A stretch of DNA of 64,000 nucleotides. It comes from Kibdelosporangium persicum (GTDB taxonomy: Bacteria > Actinomycetota > Actinomycetes > Mycobacteriales > Pseudonocardiaceae). Below the pieces are notes generated by a model. It worked only from the letters and a program-made list of their open reading frames with translations. It ran no database searches and was not told the DNA's origin. Below, in pieces: positions 24,588 through 33,971 of the stretch (positions are counted from its first letter, which is position 1; every line of letters begins with the position of its first letter). The stretch spans positions 1 through 64,000 of the forward strand of contig NZ_JAAATY010000002.1 of assembly GCF_013280595.1 (NCBI RefSeq), written 5' to 3'. The position numbers and the translations under genes are program-made.

Positions 24588-27395
24588 GTGGCCGACGAAG
24601 ATCGCTCGTACGGCACCGGTGCTCGCCGCAGTCGTCACTCGACCGAGGAAGCGTCACCCGAACAGCAGCCACGCCGTCGCAGACGGTCAATGGAGGACTC
24701 GGGCGGCGTCAGTGTCTCGGACCTGGTCAAACGCCACTCGCGGACCGACCTGCCGATTCCCCAGGTCAACGGTGCCGCAGGGCATCCGGCGGCGGCGCAG
24801 ACGCAGACGCGGGCCCCACGACGGGCCATCCGCGACGGCGAACCGGTACCACCACCCCCGCCGCAGGGACCTCCGCCACCAGCGGCATCCCCCCGGCCCC
24901 CGCAGGCATCCCGCGCCGCCGCACCACGCAGGCAGGCGCAGCCGCGGCCGGAGCAGCCGGCACAGCAGATGCCGCGCCCGGAGGCCCGTAACCGCGCTGC
25001 CGCACAGCCCACCGGCCAGCAGCCGACCGGCCAGCGGCCCGCTCCGACGCCACCGCGTGACGCGACCGGGCAGCGCCCGATACCGCAAACTGGTCAGAAC
25101 CCCCCGAATCCGGCGCCGAGGCCAGTCGCGCAAGCATCCGGTACATATCAGGTGCCCGCCGCCCAAGTCGCCGCCGCCAAGGTCCCGCCGGCGCCGCGCG
25201 GACACACGTCCGGTCCACGGCCGATGCCGCAGAACTCGGCGGCGCTGCCCGCCCCCGCCAAGCAGGCCAACGGGCACACCGGCCAGCATCCGCGGCCGCC
25301 CCGCCCGCCTCAGCCCGCACAGCAGCTTCCGGTGCCGAACGGCCGCCCGCCCAAGCCGGTGGGCCAGATGTCCGCCCAGCTGCCGATCCCGCCTGCCCCG
25401 CTTGCTCCGCCCGCTGTCGAGCCGGAGGAGCTGGAGCACCACGGGAACCCGCAGATCCCGGCCGCGTTGAAGCGTCCGGCGCCGCCGAGCGAGCGCAAGC
25501 CGCTGCCGCCGCGCCGCGACATCGACGCGATCAGCATGACCACGGAGATGGAGGCCATCTCCGAAGACGTCAAGGAGATCCGCCGGGTGGACGCCACCCT
25601 GGCGCGGTTCTCCGCCGTGCACGACGAGCTCGCCGAAGAGGAACGACTAAAGAAGGAAAAGCGCGAGCGCTTGATGCCGTGGCTAAAAGGGGAAAGCGAG
25701 GGCGACGAAGAGCCTGACGTCCTCGCGGAAACCCAGGCAGCAGGCAACCTCGACCAGGAACTGGCGGACCTTCCCACGGTCAGCGAGCAGCCGGCGGTCG
25801 AACCCACTGTGCATACCGAACCCCCCGAGCCGCCGGAGCCGGTCCGCAAGACCGCCGGCGGCGGGGGGACCCGCAAACCGCCACGCAGCCGGCTTGTGCG
25901 TACCGGCCGGATCGCCGCCGCGTCCATCGCCGCGGTGCTGCTGGTCGGCACCGGGGCCGTCTGGGGCGGCAAGGAGTGGATCGACGGCCAGTTCCAGGAG
26001 ATCGAGGCCCTCGACCAGAACTCCTCGGACATCAAGGACAGCGCGGCGCAGTTCGGTGACGAGAACTTCCTGATGGTCGGCTCGGACACCCGGGAAGGCG
26101 CCGAGGCCGAGGACGGTGTCGGCACCGCCGCGCAGGTCAAGGGCGCCAGGTCCGACACGATCATGATCGCGCACATCCCGAAGGACCGGAAACGCGTCGT
26201 GATGGTGTCCTTCCCGCGTGACCTGGAGGTCCAGATCCCGGCGTGCGAGAAGTACGACTCGGCGACCGGCGACTACGGCGAGCCGACCAAGCCGCTGAAG
26301 AACGAGAAGATCAACGCGGCGTTCATGGTCGGCGGGCCGAAGTGCGTCACCAGGGTGATCCAGAACCTGACCGGCCTGAAGATCAACCACTTCGTCGGCA
26401 TCGACTTCCACGGCTTCAAGGACATGGTTGACGCGGTTCAGGGCGTCGAGGTGTGCGCGTCGCGGCCGATGTACGACACCGAGCTGAAGACCTGGATCGT
26501 CGAGAAGCCGGGCCAGAACGTCACGCTGACCGGCGACGCGGCGCTGAACTTCGTGCGGGCCAGGCATGTCCGGGACAGTCCGACCTCCAAGGAGGGCGAC
26601 AAGACCTCGGACTACGGCCGGATCAAGCGCCAGCAGCGGTTCCTGTCGTCGTTGCTGCGCAAGGCGATGTCCGGCCAGGTGCTGCTGGATCCCACCAAGC
26701 TCAGCAACTTCGTCGGCGCCTTCAGCAAGGCGACCTTCGGCGAGGGCATCGACACCGACCAGCTGATCACGCTCGGCCGTTCGCTGCAGAGCGTCGGCGC
26801 GGGCAAGGTCACGTTCATCACGGTGCCGACCGTCGGCCTGCCGAACGATCGCGGCAACGAAGTGTTGCGGGACAAGGACAACAAGGCGCTGTTCAACGCG
26901 ATCATCAACAAGTTGCCGTTGCCGGGCGAACAGCCTGACGGCGCGCCGCAGGCCCAGGCCGGGCAGACGCCGCCGGAGTCGCTGCAGAACCAGCAGGGCC
27001 AGATCGTCGACCCGCAGTCGGTGAAGATCCAGGTGCTCAACGCGGGTGCCGCGGACGGCGAGGCCCGCCGGGCCGCGACGTCGCTGCGCAACCAGGGGTT
27101 CCAGGTGCTGCAGGCGGTGGACGCTGGCATCAAGATCCCGAACACCGTGGTGAGGTACGGCACGGACATCAACGCGGCGACCACGCTGTCCGCGGCGGTG
27201 GTGGGCTCGAAGCTGGAGAAGGACGACTCGCTCGGCGGCGCGGTGGTCGTGATGCTCGGTCAGGACTACAGCAAGAAGATCCAGGCGCCGTCCCAGGGCA
27301 CGCCCGGCTCGCAGACCACCCCGGCGCCGCCTCCCGCGGCGGAGGTCCCGAAGAACCTGTCGACCGTGAACGCCGGCGACGACAGCTGCGCCTGA
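24588..27395 (+). CDS. LytR-CpsA-Psr (LCP) cell-wall ligase with long Pro-rich N-terminus
   Basis: A 935-residue membrane protein. Residues 1 to ~310 are a Pro/Gln/Arg-rich cytoplasmic region, followed by a charged helical stretch and one transmembrane helix near residues 440-460. The external LCP domain (about 485-690) has GSDTREG, ARSDTIMIAHI, VSFPRDL and RARHVRDSP with the conserved Arg/Asp residues that bind the polyprenyl pyrophosphate. LCP enzymes attach arabinogalactan or other glycopolymers to peptidoglycan. A LytR_C domain follows (~800-890). The GTG start has GGAGGG seven bases upstream. Synteny matches Rv0822c. The intracellular tail is unusually long. Confidence 0.92.
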   Translation: MADEDRSYGTGARRSRHSTEEASPEQQPRRRRRSMEDSGGVSVSDLVKRHSRTDLPIPQVNGAAGHPAAAQTQTRAPRRAIRDGEPVPPPPPQGPPPPAASPRPPQASRAAAPRRQAQPRPEQPAQQMPRPEARNRAAAQPTGQQPTGQRPAPTPPRDATGQRPIPQTGQNPPNPAPRPVAQASGTYQVPAAQVAAAKVPPAPRGHTSGPRPMPQNSAALPAPAKQANGHTGQHPRPPRPPQPAQQLPVPNGRPPKPVGQMSAQLPIPPAPLAPPAVEPEELEHHGNPQIPAALKRPAPPSERKPLPPRRDIDAISMTTEMEAISEDVKEIRRVDATLARFSAVHDELAEEERLKKEKRERLMPWLKGESEGDEEPDVLAETQAAGNLDQELADLPTVSEQPAVEPTVHTEPPEPPEPVRKTAGGGGTRKPPRSRLVRTGRIAAASIAAVLLVGTGAVWGGKEWIDGQFQEIEALDQNSSDIKDSAAQFGDENFLMVGSDTREGAEAEDGVGTAAQVKGARSDTIMIAHIPKDRKRVVMVSFPRDLEVQIPACEKYDSATGDYGEPTKPLKNEKINAAFMVGGPKCVTRVIQNLTGLKINHFVGIDFHGFKDMVDAVQGVEVCASRPMYDTELKTWIVEKPGQNVTLTGDAALNFVRARHVRDSPTSKEGDKTSDYGRIKRQQRFLSSLLRKAMSGQVLLDPTKLSNFVGAFSKATFGEGIDTDQLITLGRSLQSVGAGKVTFITVPTVGLPNDRGNEVLRDKDNKALFNAIINKLPLPGEQPDGAPQAQAGQTPPESLQNQQGQIVDPQSVKIQVLNAGAADGEARRAATSLRNQGFQVLQAVDAGIKIPNTVVRYGTDINAATTLSAAVVGSKLEKDDSLGGAVVVMLGQDYSKKIQAPSQGTPGSQTTPAPPPAAEVPKNLSTVNAGDDSCA

Positions 27396-27409
27396 GTTGT
27401 TGGACCGTG

Positions 27410-27431
27410 GTTCACCCACGGTTCACTTGGG
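27410..27431 (+). promoter_or_regulatory. PHO box upstream of phoU
   Basis: Two head-to-tail 11-bp units, gttcacccacg and gttcacttggg, match the actinobacterial PhoP-binding PHO box (GTTCACC direct repeats). The site is about 40 bp before the phoU start; a -10-like taggct (27459-27464) lies just upstream of the ATG. Confidence 0.85.
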
Positions 27432-27470
27432 AATTCGGTAAGAAAGGACACCTGCACGTAGGCTGACCCC

Positions 27471-28133
27471 ATGCGTGAGGCCTACCGTGACCAGCTCGGC
27501 CAACTTGCCAACCAGCTGGCTGACATGTGCTCCATGGTCGGCGACGCGATGGCGCTCGCCACTCGTGCGTTGCTGGAGACCGATCTGGCATTGGCCGAAC
27601 AGGTCATCGGCGACGACTCGAAGGTGGACGACGCCCGCGCGAAAGCCGAGGAAGAGGCGTACGCGCTGCTGGCGTTGCAGGCGCCGGTGGCGACCGACCT
27701 GCGGACCGTGCTCGCGGTCATCCACGCGGCGGAGAGCCTTGAGCGGATGGGCGACCTGGCCCTGCACGTGGCCAAGACCGCGCGCCGCCGTCACCCGAAC
27801 CCCGTGCTGCCCGAGCCGGTGAAGGCCTACTTCGCCGAGATGGGCAAGGTCGCCTGCAAGATGGCGGCGCAGGCGGAAGAGGTCATCCGGACGCAGGACG
27901 TCAAGCTGGCCCGTGAGCTCGACGAGACCGACGACGAGATGGACGACCTGCACCGGCACCTCTTCACGGTGCTGATGGACCGCCAGTGGGAGCACGGTGT
28001 CGCGGCGGCCGTCGACGTGACGCTGCTCGGCCGGTTCTACGAGCGGTTCGCCGACCACGCCGTGTCGGTCGCGAACCGGGTCGTCTTCGTGGTGACCGGC
28101 AAGATGCCGGGCTACGACACCGACGAGCTCTGA
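27471..28133 (+). CDS. phoU: Phosphate signalling protein PhoU
   Basis: A 220-residue helical-bundle protein. Two PhoU repeats carry the metal-cluster motif E-x3-D-x3-D, seen as [16 protein letters not shown] in the first and [15 protein letters not shown] in the second. PhoU links the Pst transporter to the PhoR/PhoP system and represses the Pho regulon when phosphate is plentiful. A PHO box precedes it. The start ATG is about 7 bases after a -10-like box, so a leaderless mRNA is likely. Synteny matches phoY2 (Rv0821c). Confidence 0.95.
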   Translation: MREAYRDQLGQLANQLADMCSMVGDAMALATRALLETDLALAEQVIGDDSKVDDARAKAEEEAYALLALQAPVATDLRTVLAVIHAAESLERMGDLALHVAKTARRRHPNPVLPEPVKAYFAEMGKVACKMAAQAEEVIRTQDVKLARELDETDDEMDDLHRHLFTVLMDRQWEHGVAAAVDVTLLGRFYERFADHAVSVANRVVFVVTGKMPGYDTDEL

Positions 28134-28882
28134 CCGAGCGAGTCCATCAGGTCTTCCAGCTGTTGCACCAGGCGGATGGTGTCGGCGGGCGCGAACGTCC
28201 CGCCGCCATCGTCCGGGTGGGCCTGCGCCATGTACCGGCCCTCCTCGGTGTCCAGCCAGCTCAGCCCGGGTGCTCTGGTCTCCCGCCCTGCTCTGTCCAT
28301 AACGGACACGACGAAGTACCCGGCGCCGGTCCGAGGTTTGCGCAACATCTCCTGCGCGGCCAGCAGTTGTGCCTGGGAGGCGGTCCGCGCGGGCCGGACC
28401 TCGCGTCCGAAGCCTTCGCGTTTCTCTTCGGTGGCAGCGGGTTTCGCCGTTATCGTGACCGACTGCCCGTGCCCTGGCCGCAGTCGCGGCAGCAGGCTCA
28501 CCGCGGTCCGCGCCAGGGACTCCGGCCGGACGAACTCGAACCGGAACATCTGGTCTTCCAGGGTGACCAACAGGCCGCGTTCACCATCCGTGGAAACCCT
28601 TGCGTACAAAGGGCTTTCGTCGTCCAGCGTGCCCATCACCGCGATCGCGACACGGTGACGCGACATCAGCCGCAGCGCTTCCGCGACATCCGGGTCAAGC
28701 CGCTCGTCGTGCACCAGCCCCCGGCGGGTCAGGTCCGCGAACACGGCCTGTGCGATTCGCACGCGGTCTTCGACGAAGTCGCCGATTCCGGGCAGCTGGA
28801 ACGGGAAACGACGGCATTCCACGCCGAGCGCCTCGGCGAGGATGTCCACCGCCGCCAGCGACAACGTGAAGGACTCGGTCAT
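28112..28882 (-). CDS. EspG-family ESX secretion-associated protein
   Basis: A 256-residue protein resembling EspG chaperones, which bind PE/PPE or WXG substrates in the cytosol for type VII secretion. Typical features are an N-terminal [16 protein letters not shown] start, an [17 protein letters not shown] region and a central beta-sheet. It overlaps the upstream PPE-like gene by 4 bp (ATGA) and its 3' end overlaps phoU by 22 bp. No ESX core ATPase (EccC) lies here, so the trio must use a secretion machine encoded elsewhere. Confidence 0.85.
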   Translation of the reverse strand: MTESFTLSLAAVDILAEALGVECRRFPFQLPGIGDFVEDRVRIAQAVFADLTRRGLVHDERLDPDVAEALRLMSRHRVAIAVMGTLDDESPLYARVSTDGERGLLVTLEDQMFRFEFVRPESLARTAVSLLPRLRPGHGQSVTITAKPAATEEKREGFGREVRPARTASQAQLLAAQEMLRKPRTGAGYFVVSVMDRAGRETRAPGLSWLDTEEGRYMAQAHPDDGGGTFAPADTIRLVQQLEDLMDSLGQSSSVS

Positions 28883-29877
28883 CCGCCGATCACCGGCGGG
28901 GTGCTCGCCTTGGTCCCGAACGCCCGGTCCCCGTCGACCAGGTAGTTCTCGGCAGCCGACGCGCCGGGCACGGCTGGATCGATCGAGCGCGAACCAGCGG
29001 CGGCCGCGGCCATCGGCGCGACCGCGAAGCCACCCGCCAACGGAACCGCCGCCGCGGCCTGCGGCGTGAAACTGTCGGAAACGGCGCTCTCCGGCGACCC
29101 GATCGGCGCGGCCACCCCCGGTGCCGCGGACTGGGGCGTTGTGCCGTCCTGGGGCGTCCTGGGCATCGGCGCGCCCGATCCCGCCATGGCGGGCGGTGGC
29201 GCGAACGCGGGCATCGTGGCCGAGTCGGCCAATGCCGCGTCGTACGTCGCCACGACCTCCGCCGCGCGCTGCTGCGCCGCCTGCTGGGCGTTGTAGGCCT
29301 TCATGTGGTCGGCGTAGCGGGAGATCCACTGGAGCGGGTCGGTGATCGACCGCAGTTCGGCGTTCGCGGCGTCCACGTCGAACGGAACCGGTTCAGGCAT
29401 GGCGTTCTTGGCCGCCGCCAACGCTTCCGAGTGTTTCGCGGCCTGCGTGCCCGCCAGTTCGGCGCCCCGGCCTGCGTCGCCGATCCACTGCCCGACCGCG
29501 ACCATGAACTCCCGTGCGGCCTCGCCCGCGGCCCCGCGCCACTCCTCACGGCTGCTGTTGACCGCGCTGACCACGTCGTCCTGGAACTGCGTCAGCTTCG
29601 CGCCCGCCCGCTGCCAGTCGCCCGCCAGCGCGCCGACCTGGTCCGGGTCGACGTTCTCGGTGACCATCGACTTGAGTGTGGGATGGTCGATGTTCTCGTA
29701 CAGCACGCCCTGCGGAACCGGTGCCTGACGCGTGTCCGGACCCGCGCTGGGCCGCGGCGTGACCTGGACGCGCCCGGCGATCCTGGCCATCAGGTCGGCG
29801 ATGCCGAGCTCGGACCGACCGGTGGTGCCCACCGTGCCCAGGTCGTCGATGTAGACGCCGTCGGACTCGTTCGGCAT
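28879..29877 (-). CDS. PPE-like ESX substrate
   Basis: A 332-residue protein. A WXG/PPE-like helical hairpin occupies about residues 60-200, with the turn motif EEWRGAAGEAA and helices around W. The C-terminal ~120 residues are Ala/Pro/Ser-rich and disordered. Such proteins are exported by type VII (ESX) systems, usually after binding an EspG chaperone, whose gene overlaps this one by 4 bp. I place the start at ATG 29877 with AGAGG five bases upstream; a GTG two codons earlier is possible. The product's role is unknown. Confidence 0.8.
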   Translation of the reverse strand: MPNESDGVYIDDLGTVGTTGRSELGIADLMARIAGRVQVTPRPSAGPDTRQAPVPQGVLYENIDHPTLKSMVTENVDPDQVGALAGDWQRAGAKLTQFQDDVVSAVNSSREEWRGAAGEAAREFMVAVGQWIGDAGRGAELAGTQAAKHSEALAAAKNAMPEPVPFDVDAANAELRSITDPLQWISRYADHMKAYNAQQAAQQRAAEVVATYDAALADSATMPAFAPPPAMAGSGAPMPRTPQDGTTPQSAAPGVAAPIGSPESAVSDSFTPQAAAAVPLAGGFAVAPMAAAAAGSRSIDPAVPGASAAENYLVDGDRAFGTKASTPPVIGG

Positions 29878-29892
29878 GGCCACCTCTTCTCG

Positions 29893-30303
29893 TTATTTGC
29901 GGAAAGTCCCCGCGACCGCGTGCTCGTTCTGCCGGTAGTTGGCCATTGCCTGCCGCACGCCGCTCTCGGCGTCGGACAGCACGTCGGAAAGGCGGGTGAG
30001 CTGGGTCAGGAAGCCCTGCTGGTCGGACGCGACCTGCTGGACGAAGGGCGCCATCGCGCGGGCGCCGTAGCTGCCGCCGAGCATGGGTTTCTGGTCGAGC
30101 GTGCGCTGGTTGCCGCCGGTCAGCCACTCCCGCAGCATCCGGATCACCCGCAGCAGGTCCTCACCGGCCGCCGGGCTCACGGTGAACTGGCCGGACGTCG
30201 CGCTCGCCTTGAAGTTCTTCATGTTCTCGAGCATCTGGTCCATGGCGTTGCGCGCAGGATCATTCCAAGCCGCCGGAACGGTGGACTTCTCATCCTCATA
30301 CAT
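29893..30303 (-). CDS. Small helical ESX-associated protein
   Basis: A 136-residue helical protein, first in a three-gene operon with PPE-like and EspG-like genes. It is similar in size and composition to WXG100-related partners, containing a central LREWLTGGNQ turn (W-x-x-G) and a long C-terminal helix. This suggests it pairs with the PPE-like protein for ESX export; the pairing is inferred. GAGGGG lies five bases before the ATG. Confidence 0.7.
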   Translation of the reverse strand: MYEDEKSTVPAAWNDPARNAMDQMLENMKNFKASATSGQFTVSPAAGEDLLRVIRMLREWLTGGNQRTLDQKPMLGGSYGARAMAPFVQQVASDQQGFLTQLTRLSDVLSDAESGVRQAMANYRQNEHAVAGTFRK

Positions 30304-30800
30304 GAGAACCCCTCGGGTAGCGCCGGATCTGACGGCACGGTATCAACCGAACACCGAGCGTGTCCCTAGCCGGTGCGCAGTTCCACCCACTTGGTCCTTA
30401 CCTGAAAGCGGTCCGTAACCTCCACACGCGGCGATTCCTGCCAATCACCCAACCGGTAGTGATCCACACCACATCATGCCTCGGATGAGTGAACGCCACT
30501 CGTCGGCGGCATTCGGCGCAATTGACGATCATCCAAACGGCGGGAATCCGCCTCGGACAGTCCGAAACCGATCCACATGCGACTCCGGATTCCGGACAGA
30601 AAGTCCCAGCTCCCTTGCGGCACAGCGGTTACGTCCACCCTTGAAGCGGCGCCCCCGCCCGGGCCCGCCATCGCCGCGGCATTCCGAATTCCCTCGGCCG
30701 ATTCAGGGACGTTGATCTTCCGCGGCGAATGACGACGGGCACACCCGGCAAGACCAAATGCCGTAAACGGTACCGCCGATCGGGCGTAAGACGCGTAGCT
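30304..30800. other. Gene-poor intergenic region
   Basis: About 500 bp upstream of the ESX trio and downstream of a small hypothetical gene. The short frames here lack good starts or coding bias, and base composition is less GC-skewed at third positions than in neighbouring genes. I see no riboswitch, tRNA or repeat. It probably holds the promoter of the ESX operon (leftward). Confidence 0.5.
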
Positions 30801-31034
30801 TCACTCATTCTGAGCGGGGTCTGCCCATACGAGGTGTGGTGTGGTGTCGTTCCGGCCACGGACATACCTCAGAGCGTTCTCCGGGCTGGCCAATGCGTAC
30901 TGATTTCTGCCGTCAGCCGTGATCACGTAGGCGCCGTCGTCCAGCGCCATGCCCCAGGCGACGACCTTGGCGTCGACGTGTTCGCCGTACTCCAGCACGA
31001 CCGCGAAGACGCGAGGCGCCTGGTCGGCGACCAT
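30801..31034 (-). CDS. Small conserved-looking hypothetical protein (77 aa)
   Basis: A 77-residue protein starting [20 protein letters not shown], with alternating beta-like strands ([19 protein letters not shown]) and a polar C-terminus. Coding bias matches neighbouring genes, unlike the flanking sequence. No domain is recognised. It lies 80 bp beyond the terminator of the pst operon and is transcribed the same way. Confidence 0.65.
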   Translation of the reverse strand: MVADQAPRVFAVVLEYGEHVDAKVVAWGMALDDGAYVITADGRNQYALASPENALRYVRGRNDTTPHLVWADPAQNE

Positions 31035-31114
31035 CTCGGCGACCGCCCATCTGAGGACAGCGTGCTGTACGGGCCGCGTGACCGCCGCATCGGCGTAAGA
31101 ACGGCGAAAAGCGA

Positions 31115-31147
31115 ACGGGCCGCCAGGAAGGTGTCCTGGCGGCCCGT
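31115..31147. terminator. Strong terminator after the pst operon
   Basis: A perfect 14-bp stem (acgggccgccagga / tcctggcggcccgt) with a 5-nt loop. On the minus strand it is followed by a cttttc run just after the pstB stop, and on the plus strand by ggtttt. Confidence 0.85.
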
Positions 31148-31166
31148 GCGGTTTTGTCCTCGAAGA

Positions 31167-31943
31167 TCAGCCGAAGCGGCCGGAGATGTAGTCCTCGGTC
31201 GCCTTCTCGGTGGGGTTGGAGAAGATCTTCTCGGTGTCGTCGATCTCGATCAGCCGGCCGGGCTGGCCGACGCCGAGCAGGTTGAAGAACGCCGTCTGGT
31301 CGCTCACCCGCGCGGCCTGCTGCATGTTGTGGGTGACGATGACGATGGTGTAGTCCTTCTTCAGCTCGGTGATCAGGTCCTCGATCGCCAGCGTCGAGAT
31401 CGGGTCCAGTGCCGAACAGGGCTCGTCCATCAGCAACACGTCGGGCTGCACGGCGATCGCCCGCGCGATGCACAGACGCTGCTGCTGGCCGCCGGACAGG
31501 CCGCCGCCCGGCTTGTTCAGGCGGTCCTTCACCTCGGCCCACAGGTTGGCTCCGCGCAGCGCGCGCTCGGCCACCTCGTCGAGCTTCTTCTTGTCCCGCA
31601 CGCCTGCGAGCTTCAGGCCGGCCACCACGTTGTCGCGGATGGACATCGTGGGGAACGGGTTCGGGCGCTGGAACACCATTCCGATCGTCCGGCGGACCGA
31701 CACCGGGTCCACTGAGGACGCGTAGATGTCCTCGCCGTCCAGCAGCACCTCGCCCTCGGCGCGGGCGCCGGGGATGACTTCGTGCATCCGGTTGAGCGAG
31801 CGCAGCACGGTGGACTTGCCGCAACCGGACGGGCCGATGAAGGCCGTCACGTTGCGCGGCGGCACGGACAACGTCACGCCGTCCACCGCGTGGAACTTGC
31901 CGTAGAACAGGTTCAGGTCTTTGACGTCTATGCGCTTGGCCAT
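31167..31943 (-). CDS. pstB: Phosphate ABC transporter ATP-binding protein PstB
   Basis: A 258-residue ABC ATPase. Walker A is GPSGCGKST near residue 37, the Q-loop is VFQRPNPFP, the signature LSGGQQQRL near residue 148, and Walker [14 protein letters not shown]. The NPFP and [12 protein letters not shown] forms are specific to PstB. It energises high-affinity phosphate import and is last in pstSCAB, 7 bp after pstA. Synteny matches phoT (Rv0820). Confidence 0.97.
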   Translation of the reverse strand: MAKRIDVKDLNLFYGKFHAVDGVTLSVPPRNVTAFIGPSGCGKSTVLRSLNRMHEVIPGARAEGEVLLDGEDIYASSVDPVSVRRTIGMVFQRPNPFPTMSIRDNVVAGLKLAGVRDKKKLDEVAERALRGANLWAEVKDRLNKPGGGLSGGQQQRLCIARAIAVQPDVLLMDEPCSALDPISTLAIEDLITELKKDYTIVIVTHNMQQAARVSDQTAFFNLLGVGQPGRLIEIDDTEKIFSNPTEKATEDYISGRFG

Positions 31944-31950
31944 GGCCGCC

Positions 31951-32859
31951 TCACTTCGTCTTCACGGCGGTGAGCCGCGAGATCACGGTTGCCAACAGGT
32001 TGATCACGGTGATGATCAAGATCAGGGTCACCGCCGCGCCCCACACCCTGGCCTCGCCGATCTCGTTGGTGGTCAGCCGCTCGGAGTTCATGAACAGTGG
32101 CAGCGACGCCATGTTGCCACCGAACGGGTCGTAGTTGATGAACTGCGTGTAGCCCACCAGGATCAGCACCGGCGCCGTCTCACCCATGACACGGGCGACC
32201 GCGAGCATGATGCCGGTGATGATGCCGGACAGCGCGGTGGGCACGACGATCTTCACGATCGTCTTCCACTTCGGAATGCCCAGTGCGTACGAGGCTTCCC
32301 GCAGTTCGTCCGGAACGATCTTGAGCAGTTCCTCCGTGGTCCGCACGACGACCGGGATCATCAGCAGCACCAACGAGAGCGACACCGCGAAGGCGCTGCG
32401 GGGCAGGCCGAGCGTGGTGACCCACAGCGCGTAGATGAACAGCGCGGCCACAATGGACGGCACACCGGACAGGATGTCCACAGTGAACGTGATCCACTTG
32501 GCCAGCTTGGAGTCGCGGCCGTACTCGACGAGGTAGATCGCCACCATGATGGCGATCGGGACGGCGATGACCGCGCAGATCAGTCCCTGGACCAACGTGC
32601 CGTAGATGGCGTGGTACGCGCCGCCGCCCTCCTGCCGCCCGGTCAGGCCGGCCAACGACTTCTGCCACCAGTCCGCGGTCAGGACGTGGGTGAAGCCCTT
32701 CTCGAGCACTGTCCACAGCAGCCAGACCAGCGGTGCGACGGCGATCACGAACGCGGCCGAGACCAGCACGGTCGCGGTCATGTTCTTCGCCCTGCGGCCC
32801 GAGGAGATGTGCTGGAACGCGGGTGCGGTCGCCGGCCGCTGGAGATCGGTGGTGGTCAC
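31951..32859 (-). CDS. pstA: Phosphate ABC transporter permease PstA
   Basis: A 302-residue integral membrane permease with six predicted helices. The coupling EAA loop is [18 protein letters not shown], typical of PstA. It pairs with PstC to form the phosphate channel. It begins with GTG overlapping the pstC stop by 4 bp, which implies translational coupling. Confidence 0.96.
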   Translation of the reverse strand: MTTTDLQRPATAPAFQHISSGRRAKNMTATVLVSAAFVIAVAPLVWLLWTVLEKGFTHVLTADWWQKSLAGLTGRQEGGGAYHAIYGTLVQGLICAVIAVPIAIMVAIYLVEYGRDSKLAKWITFTVDILSGVPSIVAALFIYALWVTTLGLPRSAFAVSLSLVLLMIPVVVRTTEELLKIVPDELREASYALGIPKWKTIVKIVVPTALSGIITGIMLAVARVMGETAPVLILVGYTQFINYDPFGGNMASLPLFMNSERLTTNEIGEARVWGAAVTLILIITVINLLATVISRLTAVKTK

Positions 32860-33944
32860 TCGTACTCCTTCTTGCCGACGATGAACGACCGCGCGATCGC
32901 GTTGACCACGAAGGTCAGCAGGAACAGCACCAGACCGGCGGCGATGTACGCGCCGGCGCTGCGTGGGTCGTTGAACTCCGCGGCCGCGCGAGCGATCTTC
33001 GACGCGATCGTGTCGCCGCCGTCGAACAGGCTCCAGCCGAAGGTCCGCGAGGTGGTCGCGAGGATGATCATCACGGCGATGGTCTCACCGAGGGCACGGC
33101 CGAGACCGAGCATCGACGCGCTGATGTACCCGGCCTTGCCGAACGGCAGCACGGTCGTGCGGACGACTTCCCACCGCGTGGCGCCGAGCGCCAGCGCGCC
33201 CTCGATCTGCATGGTCGGTGTCCGCTCGAACACCTCACGGGAGATCGCCGTGATGATCGGCAGCAGCATCACGGCGAGCACGATGCCCGCGGTGAAGATG
33301 GTCTGGCCGATCGAGCGGTCGACGTTGCCGGTCTCGAACAGGAAAAGCCAGCCGAACACGGAGTTCAGCCAGCCGGTGACGGGCTCCAGCGTGGGCGCCA
33401 GCACGACGGCGCCCCACAGGCCGTAGATGATCGACGGCACCGCGGCGAGCAGGTCGATGACGTACGCGAACGGCCGGGCCAGCCTGCGGGGCGCGTACTG
33501 GGTCAGGAACAGCGCGATGCCCAGTGAGATCGGCATCGCGATGATCAGCGCGAAGATCGAGCTGAACACCGTGACCAGCAGCAGGTCCAGCACACCGAAC
33601 GAGAGGTTGGTCGGGTCACCGGCCACCCATTCGCGGCTGAACAGGAAGTTCGCCTTGTTCGCGATCAGTGAGGGGACCGCCTGCGCCAGCAGGAAGACGC
33701 CGATCGCCGCGATCATCACGACGATCAGGATGCCGGCGCTCTTGGCCAGCCCGGAGAAGATCCGGTCGCCGGGGCGCACGATGACCTTGGCCGGCTGATC
33801 CGCCGACGGCGGCCGAGGGTCATGGGGTCGGGATTCCACCGGAATCGGTGCCTCCGCAGAAGTCTCGGTCGCCGGACCGCCCCGCCGGCCACCGGATCCA
33901 CCGGTGGCGACGGGGCGTGGAGACCTTTTTCCGATCTCACTCAT
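32856..33944 (-). CDS. pstC: Phosphate ABC transporter permease PstC
   Basis: A 362-residue permease with a ~75-residue Pro/Gly-rich cytoplasmic N-terminus, longer than in enterobacteria, then six membrane helices. The EAA-like loop is [20 protein letters not shown] and [14 protein letters not shown] is a conserved PstC block. It lies 27 bp after pstS and overlaps pstA. Confidence 0.96.
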   Translation of the reverse strand: MSEIGKRSPRPVATGGSGGRRGGPATETSAEAPIPVESRPHDPRPPSADQPAKVIVRPGDRIFSGLAKSAGILIVVMIAAIGVFLLAQAVPSLIANKANFLFSREWVAGDPTNLSFGVLDLLLVTVFSSIFALIIAMPISLGIALFLTQYAPRRLARPFAYVIDLLAAVPSIIYGLWGAVVLAPTLEPVTGWLNSVFGWLFLFETGNVDRSIGQTIFTAGIVLAVMLLPIITAISREVFERTPTMQIEGALALGATRWEVVRTTVLPFGKAGYISASMLGLGRALGETIAVMIILATTSRTFGWSLFDGGDTIASKIARAAAEFNDPRSAGAYIAAGLVLFLLTFVVNAIARSFIVGKKEYE

Positions 33945-33971
33945 GGCGAAGTGTGCCAGCCTTTACCCATG

